Shown one piece after another: positions 8,627-17,397 of a stretch of 64,000 bases of DNA. Source of the DNA: Burkholderia sp. Ax-1724 (lineage in GTDB: Bacteria > Pseudomonadota > Gammaproteobacteria > Burkholderiales > Burkholderiaceae); contig NZ_VWWL01000013.1 in the NCBI RefSeq assembly GCF_011752995.1, positions 1 to 64,000 on the forward strand. Direction: 5' to 3'. Numbering within the stretch: the stretch's first letter is position 1; each line of letters opens with the position of its first letter. Under the pieces are notes generated by a model, which did no database searches, was not told the DNA's origin, and saw nothing but the letters and a program-made list of their open reading frames with translations. The position numbers and the translations under genes were made by a program.

Positions 8627-10732
8627 ATGTCCACTACCGCCACGCCTCAAGACAATCCGCTCCTCGATTTCTCCGACCTGCCGCGCTTTGGCGACATTCG
8701 CCCCGAACACGTCACGCCCGCGCTCGACGTGCTGCTCGCCAACGCGGCCGCCGCGGTCGAGCGCGCCGCGCTGCCGGTCACGCCCGCCTCGTGGGCCGAC
8801 GTGGTCGAACCGGTCGAGCGCGCCACCGAACCGCTGTCGCGCGCGTGGAGCGTGATCGGCCATCTGAACGCGGTCGCCGATACGCCCGAACTGCGCGCCG
8901 TGTACGGCGAAAACCTGCCGCGCGTGACGGAATTCTGGTCGAGCGTCGGCCAGAATCTCGCACTCTACGAGAAGTACAAGGCACTCAACGCGAGTAGCGA
9001 TTTCGCTTCGCTGACCGGCGAGCGCAAGAAAATTCTCGGCAACGCGCTGCGCGACTTCCGTCTGTCGGGCGCGGAATTGCCCGAAGACCAGAAGCCGCGT
9101 TTCGCCGAATTGCAGGAGCGTCAGGCGGCGCTGTCGAAGGCGTTTTCGGATCACGTGCTCGATGCGACCAACGCCTACGCGTACGTCGTCGAGGCGGGCA
9201 ACGAAGCGCAACTGGCCGGCCTGCCCGAAGACGTGATCGAAGCCGCGCAGGAAGCCGCCGAACGCGAAGGCAAGACCGGCTACAAGTTCACGCTGCACTT
9301 CCCGTCGTATTTCCCGGTGATGCAGTACGCGGAAAACCGTCCGATGCGCGAAGCGATGTACCGTGCCTACGTGACGCGCGCGTCCGAACTCGGTGCGCAA
9401 TACGGCAACGGCAAACCCGAGTGGGACAACACCGCGGTGCTCGCCGACGAACTGAAGCTGCGCGCCGAAGAAGCCGGCATGCTCGGCTACGGCAATTTCG
9501 CCGAAGTGTCGCTCGCGCCGAAGATGGCCGAATCGCCGGCGCAAGTCATGGCCTTTCTCGAAGACCTCGCGACGCGCGCGCGTCCGCATGCAGAACAGGA
9601 CTGGAAGGAACTGCGCGAATTCGCTGCGAGCGAACTCGGCATGAGCGATCTGCAGCCGTGGGACATGACGTTCGCAGCCGAGCGTCTGCGTCAGAAGCGC
9701 TATTCGTTCTCGGAAAACGAAGTGAAGCAGTACTTCCCGGAAGACGCGGTGTTCAAGGGCCTGTTCAAGGTCACGGAGACATTGTTCGGCGTGCGCATCC
9801 GCCGCGACGAAGCAGCCGTGTGGCATCCGGACGTGCGCTTTTTCCGCGTCGAGAATCAGGATGGCGGCCTCGTCGCGCAGTTCTATCTCGATCTCTATGC
9901 GCGCGAAGGCAAGCGCGGCGGTGCCTGGATGGACGACGCGCGCGGCCGTCACAAGCTCGCGCACGGCGCGGTGCAAACGCCGGTTGCGTATCTGACCTGC
10001 AACTTCTCGGCACCGGTCGGCGGCAAGCCCGCGTGCTTCACGCACGACGAAGTCATCACGCTGTTCCATGAGTTCGGCCACGGCCTGCATCACATGCTCA
10101 CGCGCGTCGACGAGCTTGGCGTATCGGGCATCAACGGCGTCGAGTGGGATGCGGTCGAACTGCCCTCGCAGTTCATGGAGAACTTCTGCTGGGAATGGGA
10201 CGTGCTCTCCGACATGACCTCGCACGTCGAAACGGCCAAGCCCTTGCCGCGCGATCTGTTCGACAAGATGCTCGCTGCGAAGAACTTCCAGAGCGGTCTC
10301 GGCACGCTGCGGCAGATCGTGTTCTCGATGTTCGACATGCAGTTGCACACGGGCTTCGACGCGAACGGCACGAAGAGCGCGAACGACCTCGCACGCGAAA
10401 TCAACGAGCGCTTCCACGTCGTGCCGCAAGCACCGTTCTCGCGCTGGCCGAATACGTTCAGCCATATTTTCGCGGGCGGCTACGCGGCGGGTTACTACAG
10501 CTACAAGTGGGCCGAGGTGTTGTCCGCCGACGCCTATGCGGCGTTCGAGGAGGCGGCGCGAGCGGCGGGCAGCGTGCTCGATCAGACGACCGGCATGCGT
10601 TATCGCCGTGAGATTCTCGAAGTGGGCGGCAGCCGTCCGGCGATGGAATCGTTCAAGGCGTTCCGCGGCCGCGAGCCGAATATCGACGCGCTGCTGCGGC
10701 ATAACGGCATGGCGCCGGATGCCGCGCATTGA
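8627..10732 (+). CDS. prlC: Oligopeptidase A (M3 zinc metallopeptidase)
   Basis: Cytoplasmic thimet-type peptidase that degrades peptides, including cleaved signal peptides. The 701 residues fit the family. The zinc motif HEFGHGLHHML begins at H481 (H481, E482, H485), with the third-ligand region downstream (NGVEWDAVELPSQFMENF). The C-terminal part (YYSYKWAEVLSADAYAAF) is typical of the family. The ATG gives MSTTATPQDNPLLDFSDLP. It stands alone between folD and the minus-strand codA, with a strong terminator after it. Confidence 0.95.
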   Translation: MSTTATPQDNPLLDFSDLPRFGDIRPEHVTPALDVLLANAAAAVERAALPVTPASWADVVEPVERATEPLSRAWSVIGHLNAVADTPELRAVYGENLPRVTEFWSSVGQNLALYEKYKALNASSDFASLTGERKKILGNALRDFRLSGAELPEDQKPRFAELQERQAALSKAFSDHVLDATNAYAYVVEAGNEAQLAGLPEDVIEAAQEAAEREGKTGYKFTLHFPSYFPVMQYAENRPMREAMYRAYVTRASELGAQYGNGKPEWDNTAVLADELKLRAEEAGMLGYGNFAEVSLAPKMAESPAQVMAFLEDLATRARPHAEQDWKELREFAASELGMSDLQPWDMTFAAERLRQKRYSFSENEVKQYFPEDAVFKGLFKVTETLFGVRIRRDEAAVWHPDVRFFRVENQDGGLVAQFYLDLYAREGKRGGAWMDDARGRHKLAHGAVQTPVAYLTCNFSAPVGGKPACFTHDEVITLFHEFGHGLHHMLTRVDELGVSGINGVEWDAVELPSQFMENFCWEWDVLSDMTSHVETAKPLPRDLFDKMLAAKNFQSGLGTLRQIVFSMFDMQLHTGFDANGTKSANDLAREINERFHVVPQAPFSRWPNTFSHIFAGGYAAGYYSYKWAEVLSADAYAAFEEAARAAGSVLDQTTGMRYRREILEVGGSRPAMESFKAFRGREPNIDALLRHNGMAPDAAH

Positions 10733-10797
10733 GGGGTTGACGCGTCGTCGCCTCATCGTGCGGCGCGGCTGAGACGGCGCCGAACGATGCGATCAGG

Positions 10798-10831
10798 AAC
10801 GGCGGTCTGCGCAGGCAGGCCGCCGTTTTTC
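10798..10831 (+). terminator. Terminator after prlC
   Basis: AACGGCGG and CCGCCGTT flank a stem-loop with CTGC/GGCAG pairing, followed by a run of five T. Located 65 bases after the prlC stop. Confidence 0.75.
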
Positions 10832-10920
10832 GTTGTGCCCCGCCGTGCACCGCCATGCTCCACGGTTCCTCACCGCTCCTCGCCGTCCCGATGAGCAACG
10901 AGCGAAATGCACCGCAGCCG

Positions 10921-12236
10921 CTAGGCGCGATGCAGTTTGAAATCCACCTGCCCGGGACGCCCCTCGATCGATAGCGAAGCTCGCGCCGCCGGCGCGCGGC
11001 TCACCACCCTGCCCCGGCTGACCACCGCGAGCCGCGCGGCGCGCAAGCGGATCGCCTCAACCGCATCGCGTGCATCGAGCACGACGAGATTGGCCGCGCA
11101 ACCAGGCGCGAGACCATAGCCTTCCAGACCGAGAATGCGCGCCGCGTTTACCGTGACCGCGTGAAGCACGCATGCATCGCGTCGACGCCCGTCATCTGCG
11201 CGACGTGCAAGCCCATGTGCGCGACTTCGAGCATGTCGCCCGAGCCGAGGCTGTACCACGGGTCCATCGCGCAGTCGTGGCCGAACGCGACGTCGATGCC
11301 GGCCGCCATCAGCTCGGGCACACGCGTCATGCCGCGCCGTTTCGGGTAGGTGTCGCTGCGGCCTTGCAGCGTGATGTTGATGAGCGGATTCGCGATCGCC
11401 GCGACGCCGGCCTCGCGTATCAGCGGCAACAGCTTGCTCACGTAGTAGTTGTCCATCGAATGCATCGAGGTCAGATGCGAACCGGCCACCCGTCCGTGCA
11501 AGCCGAGCCGGTGCGTTTCGGCCGCGAGCGTTTCGATGTGGCGCGAGAGCGGATCGTCCGATTCGTCGCAATGCATGTCGACGCGCAAGCCCTGCTCGGC
11601 CGCGTACTCGCACAGCATGCGCACGGACTGTGCGCCGTCGGCCATCGTGCGCTCGAAATGCGGAATGCCGCCGACCACGTCGACACCCATGCCGATCGCG
11701 CGCTTGAGGTTGTCGAACGCGCCGGCGCCGCGCAGGACGCCGTCCTGCGGAAACGCCACCAGTTGCAGATCGAGATACGGCGCGACGCGGCGCTTCACTT
11801 CGAGCAACGCCTCGACCGCGAGCAGACGCGGATCGCACACGTCGACGTGACTGCGAATCGCGAGCAAGCCGCGCGCGACGGCCCAGTCGCAATACTGCAT
11901 CGCGCGCTCGATCAGCGCGTCCTGCGTGAGCTGAGGCTTCAGCTCGCCCCATAGCGCGATGCCTTCGAGCAGCGTGCCCGACGCATTCACGCGCGGTAGA
12001 CCGTACGACAGCGTCGCGTCCATGTGGAAATGCGGATCGACGAACGGCGGCGTGACGAGCGAACCGGCCGCGTCGATTTCCTCGCGCGCGGCTGCGGCGA
12101 GATTCGGTTCGACCGCGACGATGCGGCCCGCGTCGATGCCGATATCGACTGGCTGGGGTTGCGATTGCTGTTGCCGTTGCAATTGCGGTTGGCACGCACT
12201 GCGCGGCAGCATCGCGCGGCGGATGATCAGGTCCAT
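10921..12236 (-). pseudogene. codA: Cytosine deaminase broken by a one-base frameshift
   Basis: Amidohydrolase that converts cytosine to uracil. The N-terminal frame starts at 12236 (MDLIIRRAML). It carries the metal ligand region DPHFHMDATL, the HCDESDD motif and the GHDCAMDPWYSLGSGDM motif, all as in CodA, and ends early at 11148 (MHACFTRSR). The missing C-terminus continues in another frame: HAVTVNAARILGLEGYGLAPGCAANLVVLDA and on to a TAG at 10921. Reading both frames restores a normal length of about 438 residues. The simplest explanation is loss of one base (G on the minus strand) between 11162 and 11163, turning TTCGACGCG into TTCACGCG. This is either a real recent mutation or a sequencing error. 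The last ~80 residues are lost in the truncated product. Confidence 0.85.
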
Positions 12237-12390
12237 GTCTCGCTCCCGTTGATCGGTTGATCGCGTTCGGATTCGCTACCGATTCTATCGGCGCCAGAAA
12301 AATGCGGGCGGGCTTCTCGCCGATGCGAGCACCGATGCGTACCGGCGCGCAAGGAGCAATCCGTACCGGCGGCGTACGATGCGGCGCGCC

Positions 12391-12396
12391 TATACT
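12391..12396 (+). promoter_or_regulatory. -10 element of the racemase gene
   Basis: TATACT, 35 bases before the ATG at 12431; start predicted near 12403. The -35 is not clear. Confidence 0.4.
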
Positions 12397-12430
12397 CGCC
12401 GTTTCAGGCATGCATTCACGGAGCGTACGG

Positions 12431-13129
12431 ATGAAAACGATCGGCGTGATCGGCGGAATGAGCTGGGAATCGTCCACCGAGTACTACAGGCTGCTGAACC
12501 GTCACGCGAAGGCGCGCCTCGGTGGCCATCACAACGCGCGCAGCCTGCTGCTGACCGTCGATTTCGCATCGGTCGAAGCCCACCAGCGCGCCGGCGACTG
12601 GTCCGCGCTCGGTGCGCAGATGGCCGAGGCCGCGCGCCAGCTCGAACGCGGCGGCGCCGATCTCGTGATACTCGCGACGAACACGATGCATCGCGTGTGC
12701 GACTCGATCGAGCAGGCGATCACGGTGCCGTTCCTGCATATCGCCGATCCGACCGGCGCGGCGCTGCGCGCGGCGGGTGTCGAGCGCGTCGGCCTGCTCG
12801 GCACGCGTTATACGATGGAGCAGACGTTCTACACGGGCCGCCTGCGCGAGCGCTACGGTCTCGACACGCTGATTCCCGATGAAGCGGAGCGCGCGGACGT
12901 GCATCGCATCATCTACGACGAGCTGTGTCACGGCCACGTGGACGACGTATCGCGCAAGGTCTATCAGCGCGTGATCGACAACCTCGCCGCGCGCGGCGCG
13001 CAGGCGGTGATACTCGGCTGCACGGAAATCACGCTATTGATCAAGCCGGAAGATTCGGCACTGCCGGTGTTCGATACGACGGCGCTGCATGCGCAGGCGG
13101 CGGTGGAGTGGGCGATTGGGGCCGAGTGA
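12431..13129 (+). CDS. Aspartate/glutamate racemase family protein (YgeA-like)
   Basis: PLP-independent amino acid racemase of 232 residues. GGMSWESSTEYY opens the protein, and the two active-site motifs are LATNTMH (T83) and GCTEI (C197). The first catalytic position is Thr instead of the usual Cys, as described for the L-Asp/Glu-specific YgeA enzyme of E. coli, with the same residue numbers. That suggests the same restricted activity, an inference from family knowledge. The ATG at 12431 follows GGAG at a good distance; an in-frame start at 12257 is rejected. It is divergent from the broken codA. Confidence 0.88.
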   Translation: MKTIGVIGGMSWESSTEYYRLLNRHAKARLGGHHNARSLLLTVDFASVEAHQRAGDWSALGAQMAEAARQLERGGADLVILATNTMHRVCDSIEQAITVPFLHIADPTGAALRAAGVERVGLLGTRYTMEQTFYTGRLRERYGLDTLIPDEAERADVHRIIYDELCHGHVDDVSRKVYQRVIDNLAARGAQAVILGCTEITLLIKPEDSALPVFDTTALHAQAAVEWAIGAE

Positions 13130-13174
13130 GTGAGCGCTTTCGCCTGAGCATTTGCAGATTGCGGGTTCCGTCAA

Positions 13175-13762
13175 TTAAAAGCCGTGACGTTCCCTATATT
13201 CAGGGTCGTTCTTGCGCGTGGAATACACCCAATCGCCCCATTCTTCGTCAGACATATACGCAAGTGCGGCGACGCTGCGCCGATCTATGTATGCGTCGCG
13301 CGCTTCCGGCATTAGGTGCCGCCAAAACGGAGTCCAAATATTTACATCCCAATACTGTTCTGCTCCTTCGTTGTAGCGTACAAACGGACCGTAGTGACAC
13401 CATGCGATCCAGGGCGGCGGCGGGCTGAACTCCTCTTGAGCCAGCTCTACGACCAGATCAATAGAATTAGTGAGGACGTAAGCATTCCGTCCACCTAATT
13501 CATCGCTGAAAGAAACGAAGGTGTGAAAATTGTCTTTTTGATAATGAAAAAGCCCGACTTCTTCATAACCCTTACGCACACTGCCAAGATAACGAGGAAA
13601 TGATTCGATTTCCATGTGGCGTATTACCAGCACAGCCGGCAAGCCCAGGTCCGCGACATTGGAAATCGGTGGAAATTCAGGAAGCCCCGAAATTTCTGCC
13701 GACTCCATCGGCTGCTGAAAAACGGATTTCATCACTTCAAAAGAATGAGAAAAGGGAAACAT
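13175..13762 (-). CDS. Hypothetical protein, AT-richer than the genome
   Basis: Uncharacterised protein of 195 residues if started at the ATG at 13762 (MFPFSHSFEVM). A longer in-frame start would run into the capsid remnant on the other strand and is unlikely. It has no signal peptide or membrane segment. Aromatic residues are frequent (WIAWCHYGPF, YWDVNIWTPFWRHLMPEARDAYIDRR), as in several small immunity or DUF families. Base composition is lower in GC than its neighbours, and it lies at the edge of an island with T6SS and phage fragments, so horizontal origin is likely. I do not recognise a family; an orphan immunity gene is one possibility. Confidence 0.6.
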   Translation of the reverse strand: MFPFSHSFEVMKSVFQQPMESAEISGLPEFPPISNVADLGLPAVLVIRHMEIESFPRYLGSVRKGYEEVGLFHYQKDNFHTFVSFSDELGGRNAYVLTNSIDLVVELAQEEFSPPPPWIAWCHYGPFVRYNEGAEQYWDVNIWTPFWRHLMPEARDAYIDRRSVAALAYMSDEEWGDWVYSTRKNDPEYRERHGF

Positions 13763-13787
13763 CTTATTCAATACCTCTCGCTTCGAC

Positions 13788-14537
13788 TTGATGTCATATC
13801 GTGGGGCTTTTCGGTCTTTACCAGTTACGGGCGACCTCACCAACAACGCCGCGCCGCAGTATCCCGAGGGCTCACTGAAGAAGCAGAGCACGCTGAGCTT
13901 TGCCGATACGCTGTTTCCGGTGGCGACGATTGCGCACTGGATTCTCGCGAGTCGACAGGTGCTCGATGACGAACCGGCATTGCAGGGCTTTGTCGACTTG
14001 CAGATGCGTGAGGGTTTACAGGAGAAGATCGACCGTGAAGTGCTGACCGGCGACGGTCAACCCGGCAACCTGACCGGGCTGCTCACGGCGGGCACCGCGC
14101 TCGATGGCGTAGTGGGCGACAACAGGCTCGACACCGTGCTGATCGCGGTGGCAACGCTTCAGGCGCAGGGTGCGCAGCGCGTGGTCGTTGGTCTGAATCC
14201 GATGGACATCATCGCAATGGCGACCATGAAGGATGCGAGCGGCGCGTACCTGATGAACCCGCTAGTGCCGCTGTCGGGGGTGCTCGGCGCGTCCTTCACC
14301 GCAGCCTCGTCGATCCCGCGCGGCTCGTATGTCGCCGCAGCGACGCCGCAGGGCGCATACACCGCTTTGCGGCAAGACGTTACGCTGGAGGTCTCGCGCG
14401 AGGACGCCGACAATTTCCGCCGCAACATGGTCACGCTGCTCACGGAATGTCGCATGGCACTCGTGATCGCGAACCCGGAACTGGTGCTGCATGGTTCGTT
14501 CGTCGCGCCCGCAACGGCGTCGGCAAAGTCGAAGTAA
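13788..14537 (+). pseudogene. HK97-type phage major capsid protein, C-terminal remnant
   Basis: About 245 codons matching the C-terminal part of an HK97-fold capsid protein. Features include the strand/helix pattern KQSTLSFADTLFPVATIAHWI, a segment EKIDREVLTGDGQPGNLTGLL, and the ending NFRRNMVTLLTECRMALVIANPELVLHGSF. The N-terminal scaffold/delta region is missing and no credible start codon precedes it. The open frame simply begins near the junction with the divergent hypothetical gene. No portal, protease or terminase gene is nearby, so this is a leftover of a deleted prophage. Confidence 0.72.
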
Positions 14538-14555
14538 TCGCGCAGGTCTATCACG

Positions 14556-14577
14556 GCCCCGCTTCGGCGGGGCTTTT
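14556..14577 (+). terminator. Terminator after the capsid remnant
   Basis: GCCCCGC-TTCG-GCGGGGC followed by TTTT; a stable UUCG tetraloop hairpin, 18 bases after the stop. Confidence 0.8.
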
Positions 14578-14702
14578 CGTCGGTGCGCCCTACAGGCTCT
14601 GCGTCCCGCCGCGATTTGCCTCGGCTTTCCTGACACTATTTTGCAAATTTCTCTCCGGGTTGGCGATATGCTCGAAACTCCATAAACACGTCTGGAATCC
14701 TA

Positions 14703-15176
14703 ATGGCTGATATTTTTATCAAGATTGATGGTATTGCTGGCGAGTCGCAAGACGCGACGCACTTCGACGAAATTGAGGTTCTTAGCTGGAACTGGAATGT
14801 TACGCAGAAATCCAGCATGCATTCCGGATCGGGTGGCGGCGCGGCGAAGGCTTCAGTTTCGGATTTGAATTTTACACACACGATCGACCGTGCAAGCCCA
14901 AATCTCGCGAGCTATTGCTTTCAGGGCAAGCATATTCCAAAGGTCTTGCTGACCATGCGCAAAGCGGGTGGCTTGCCGCTCGAATATCTGAAAATCACGA
15001 TGTCCGATGTGGTCATTACGCACGTAGAACCGGCGGCTGGAGCCGGATTTGCGCTAGAGCACGTTGCTTTGTCTTTTGCACGAATGAAAAAGGAATATGT
15101 GGTTCAGAGCGTAATAGGAGGCAGTCAGGGAACCGTGACCGCGCTTATTGACGTTAAGCAGAATAGCACCACGTGA
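14703..15176 (+). CDS. hcp: Hcp family type VI secretion tube protein (copy 1)
   Basis: Hexameric ring protein of the T6SS tube, also a carrier or chaperone for small effectors. 157 residues, full length. Signatures: MADIFIKIDGIAGESQD at the start, IDRASPNL, and VLLTMRKAGG...YLKITMSDVVI. My ungapped hand alignment with the second copy at 57661-58134 gives about 59 percent identity. No tss/vgrG structural genes are in the window, so this is an orphan hcp. It is followed on the same strand after 15 bases by a membrane-type small gene, suggesting a cargo operon. Confidence 0.93.
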   Translation: MADIFIKIDGIAGESQDATHFDEIEVLSWNWNVTQKSSMHSGSGGGAAKASVSDLNFTHTIDRASPNLASYCFQGKHIPKVLLTMRKAGGLPLEYLKITMSDVVITHVEPAAGAGFALEHVALSFARMKKEYVVQSVIGGSQGTVTALIDVKQNSTT

Positions 15177-15191
15177 TCGCTGAAACTGACA

Positions 15192-15689
15192 ATGAATGAA
15201 TATGAACACCTCATCAGCGATGCTCCGAGCCAAAAGCCGAATACTTATGTGTATGGAGAGCACGATAGCCTAACGCCGCAAGGTCTTTTCTTCTGCGTAA
15301 TGGTTGAACAGACCGTCAAGACTTTGGGGGTGGAAGATATCGGTGCAGTAATTGCGATTCTTGCGGGCCAGCCAATACTTCCCACGCGCGGCAAATTCGG
15401 TGGTGCAACAAAGGGAACATCTATTGCATCGAAAGTTAGTCGCGCGCTATTCGACTACGATTTTGAGCGGAATATTCTGCCGACCCTTACGAACAAGTCC
15501 ATACTCACGTTTCGTTTTCGGATGGTGAACAATCTAGGGGTATTCATCGGACGGTGGACACCGATGGTCGGTTGGGCTATTACCGCCGCCGATGTGATAA
15601 AAATCTCCGTATTGACGCTTCTTCACTATAACCAGCTTGTCAAGCCAGAGGATCAAATCAACGATGCGACCGCAGGAAGTTTCGGTTGA
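15192..15689 (+). CDS. STM2901-family-like small protein downstream of hcp
   Basis: 165 residues. Hydrophobic stretches lie at about residues 30-42 and 52-62, with a stronger one near the C-terminus (WAITAADVIKISVLTLL). The opening NTYVYGEHDSLTPQGLFFCVMVEQTVKTLG resembles the STM2901 family of Salmonella, which as I recall sits beside a DUF1493 gene there too. Starts 15 bases after hcp and overlaps the next gene by 26 bases. Position directly after hcp suggests a T6SS-linked effector or accessory protein. The biochemical role is not known to me, and the family call is from memory of the motif. Confidence 0.7.
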   Translation: MNEYEHLISDAPSQKPNTYVYGEHDSLTPQGLFFCVMVEQTVKTLGVEDIGAVIAILAGQPILPTRGKFGGATKGTSIASKVSRALFDYDFERNILPTLTNKSILTFRFRMVNNLGVFIGRWTPMVGWAITAADVIKISVLTLLHYNQLVKPEDQINDATAGSFG

Positions 15690-16050
15690 ACTGGAGGCGT
15701 TTATACGGAAGGAGATTGGTTTATCTCCGAAGAAACAGTTGAACCCTTCTGATACTTTGGAACACGATCTTGGAGTCACAGGGGATGATGCCGATGACTT
15801 CATGGACGCTTTTTCGAAACACTTCAACGTCAAGCCGGGCGATTTTGAATTCCTTCGCTACTTCGAAATGGAGGGATTTAGCGTATGGCCGTTTTCCATC
15901 TTTACCAACTGGTTGCATCGGCGCTGGGGGATCAAGAAGTACGATCAAACGGAGCCGCTAACTGTGGCAATGCTTCAACAAGCAATTGCGCTTGGCGTAT
16001 GGGACAGCGAGCGTTTGAAGGAACGGAGAGACGAGTACACCAAGGAGTAA
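15664..16050 (+). CDS. DUF1493 family acyl-carrier-like protein
   Basis: 128 residues from the ATG at 15664; an in-frame TTG at 15637 is an alternative. The N-terminal half has the helical spacing of acyl carrier proteins (EAFIRKEIGL...PSDTLEHDLGVTGDDADDFMDAFSKHFNV). However, the phosphopantetheine Ser of the usual DSL motif is replaced by GDD, so it should not carry an acyl group. The C-terminal part is WPFSIFTNWLHRRWG. It overlaps the end of the upstream gene by 26 bases, which implies translational coupling. Pairing with an STM2901-like gene is the arrangement recalled from Salmonella. An immunity or modulator role is only an inference. Confidence 0.78.
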   Translation: MRPQEVSVELEAFIRKEIGLSPKKQLNPSDTLEHDLGVTGDDADDFMDAFSKHFNVKPGDFEFLRYFEMEGFSVWPFSIFTNWLHRRWGIKKYDQTEPLTVAMLQQAIALGVWDSERLKERRDEYTKE

Positions 16051-16056
16051 CTAACA

Positions 16057-16076
16057 GGCCCGCTATCGGGTCTTTC
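16057..16076 (+). terminator. Terminator of the first hcp operon
   Basis: GGCCCG-CTAT-CGGGTC (one G-T pair) followed by TTTCC, six bases after the DUF1493 stop. Confidence 0.6.
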
Positions 16077-16100
16077 CTTACGAGTACCGCTGAAAATTAA

Positions 16101-16256
16101 CCGAACGGGTATGAGCGCAAGACGTTTGGCGATATGGTCCACGTCATGAAGGACGATCTTGATTTACGAGGCGATGACAATGTTATCTGGCATGACACAG
16201 GAGACATTGAATTCAGGAAAAACATCATCGGCAACATGCACGACTACGCCTTCTGA
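16101..16256 (+). pseudogene. C-terminal end of a polymorphic (Rhs-type) toxin
   Basis: An open frame without a start codon, entered right after a stop at 16098-16100. It reads PNGYERKTFGDMVHVMKDD...NVIWHDTGDIEFRKNIIGNMHDYAF and then stops. This looks like the last ~51 residues of a toxin domain of the Rhs/VgrG-linked polymorphic kind, which often end in a WHDTG...GNMH segment. The rest of the toxin and its delivery domain are missing, so it is a displaced toxin tail. The complete gene downstream is probably its immunity gene. Confidence 0.55.
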
Positions 16257-16263
16257 GCGCAAA

Positions 16264-16680
16264 ATGACATCCATACATCAACTTGCACATGCGTCGTTTA
16301 CGATCTATCAGGACGTTGAGCCGCCTGAATTCTGGACAAACTACTTTGGAGTTGCGCCTGATACACAGCGCATAAAGGACCAGTTCTGGCTTACATCATC
16401 GGGCCAGAAGAGTAAATTCCCGGCGCGAAATGGCCTATGGGGTGTGCGTAGCAAAGAGCACGTTCAGAGCAATCTTCTCGCCCCTCACCTTCGCTATCTT
16501 GTAGAACACTTGGCGCTACCGCGACCAGACTTGCCCGAATTACTTAAGCGCACTGGCGCGCATATGCGTTTCTTCTGCTACTGGTACAACGAAAGTGGCG
16601 ACCGCGTACCCGATGTGCCTGACGACATTCGGGCGATGATGGAAGCAATGGGTGGAACGGTCGAGATTGACGAATATTAA
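16264..16680 (+). CDS. DUF4279 family protein, probable immunity protein
   Basis: 138 residues from the ATG at 16264 (MTSIHQLAHASFTIYQDVEPPEFW), seven bases after the toxin tail stop. DUF4279 features are the opening SFTIYQD, a central NGLWGVRSKEHVQSN, and LLAPHLRYLVEHLALPRPDLPELL, then RFFCYWY. Members are often found as immunity genes in polymorphic toxin systems, and the location just after a toxin C-terminus fits that. No signal peptide or membrane segment, so a cytoplasmic target is expected. GC content is low for this genome. Confidence 0.72.
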   Translation: MTSIHQLAHASFTIYQDVEPPEFWTNYFGVAPDTQRIKDQFWLTSSGQKSKFPARNGLWGVRSKEHVQSNLLAPHLRYLVEHLALPRPDLPELLKRTGAHMRFFCYWYNESGDRVPDVPDDIRAMMEAMGGTVEIDEY

Positions 16681-16708
16681 TGACGCCTTTGCCAGTAAAA
16701 ACCAAGAG

Positions 16709-16728
16709 GCCGCCCTTGTGGCGGCTTT
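16709..16728 (+). terminator. Terminator after the DUF4279 gene
   Basis: GCCGCC-CTTGT-GGCGGC followed by TTTCCC, 28 bases after the stop. Confidence 0.65.
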
Positions 16729-17081
16729 CCCTTCTGAGTCAATTCGCCAGCGCGCAAACATGCACCACCCATGCTTCCATCATAGGGCGGCGTGGGTCGA
16801 GAAGGTCATGCGTCAGAAGCGGGGGAAGCGTAGCCGGGGAAAAGGCGCGCCAAGGCAAGAATCCGCCCCGTGGTGCCGATGGCGCGAATTTCAGGTAGCA
16901 GGAAAGGCCGGGGCGCGTGGGGCCGCGACAGGCCCGGAAAGCAAAAAGCCCGCTTTGGGCGGGCTTGCTTGGGCGCTGCTTTTTGCCGGTTTTTCGCGGC
17001 CAGCGCCCACATAGCGCCCAAAATCGAATAAAAAACCTGTTTCCGAAAATGGGCTAAATCGAGGAAAGCCTTACTGAGCTT
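16729..17081 (+). other. Non-coding stretch between the island and tRNA-Met
   Basis: No gene with sensible composition. It holds a hairpin AAGCCCGC/GCGGGCTT at 16946-16966 followed by GCTTGG, and a second short GC-rich stretch. The composition is patchy, consistent with a junction of transferred DNA. I found no second copy of the tRNA 3' end on the other side of the island. Confidence 0.5.
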
Positions 17082-17158
<77 letters not shown>

Positions 17159-17397
17159 TCAGAGAAAAAAGATTATATCGGGGCATTCACAAAACGTCAA
17201 ATGTTCACAAAGGATATTTAGCATCGACGCGCCTTGGTCCGCGCGCGGCGCTCTCCCGAATCGCCCGACACCCCGCACGCGCGGCAAGACGCCGGCGACT
17301 ACACCCGCGAGCGACATCGGCGGACACACCGGCGGCCCTCTCCACAGCGCCCGCCCGCGCACGATAAGATGCGGGACTACTGGAATACGAGGCCGTC

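Noticed and set aside
15637..15663. TTG start for the DUF1493 gene
   Set aside because: Possible, but the ATG at 15664 begins the family domain and gives normal length.
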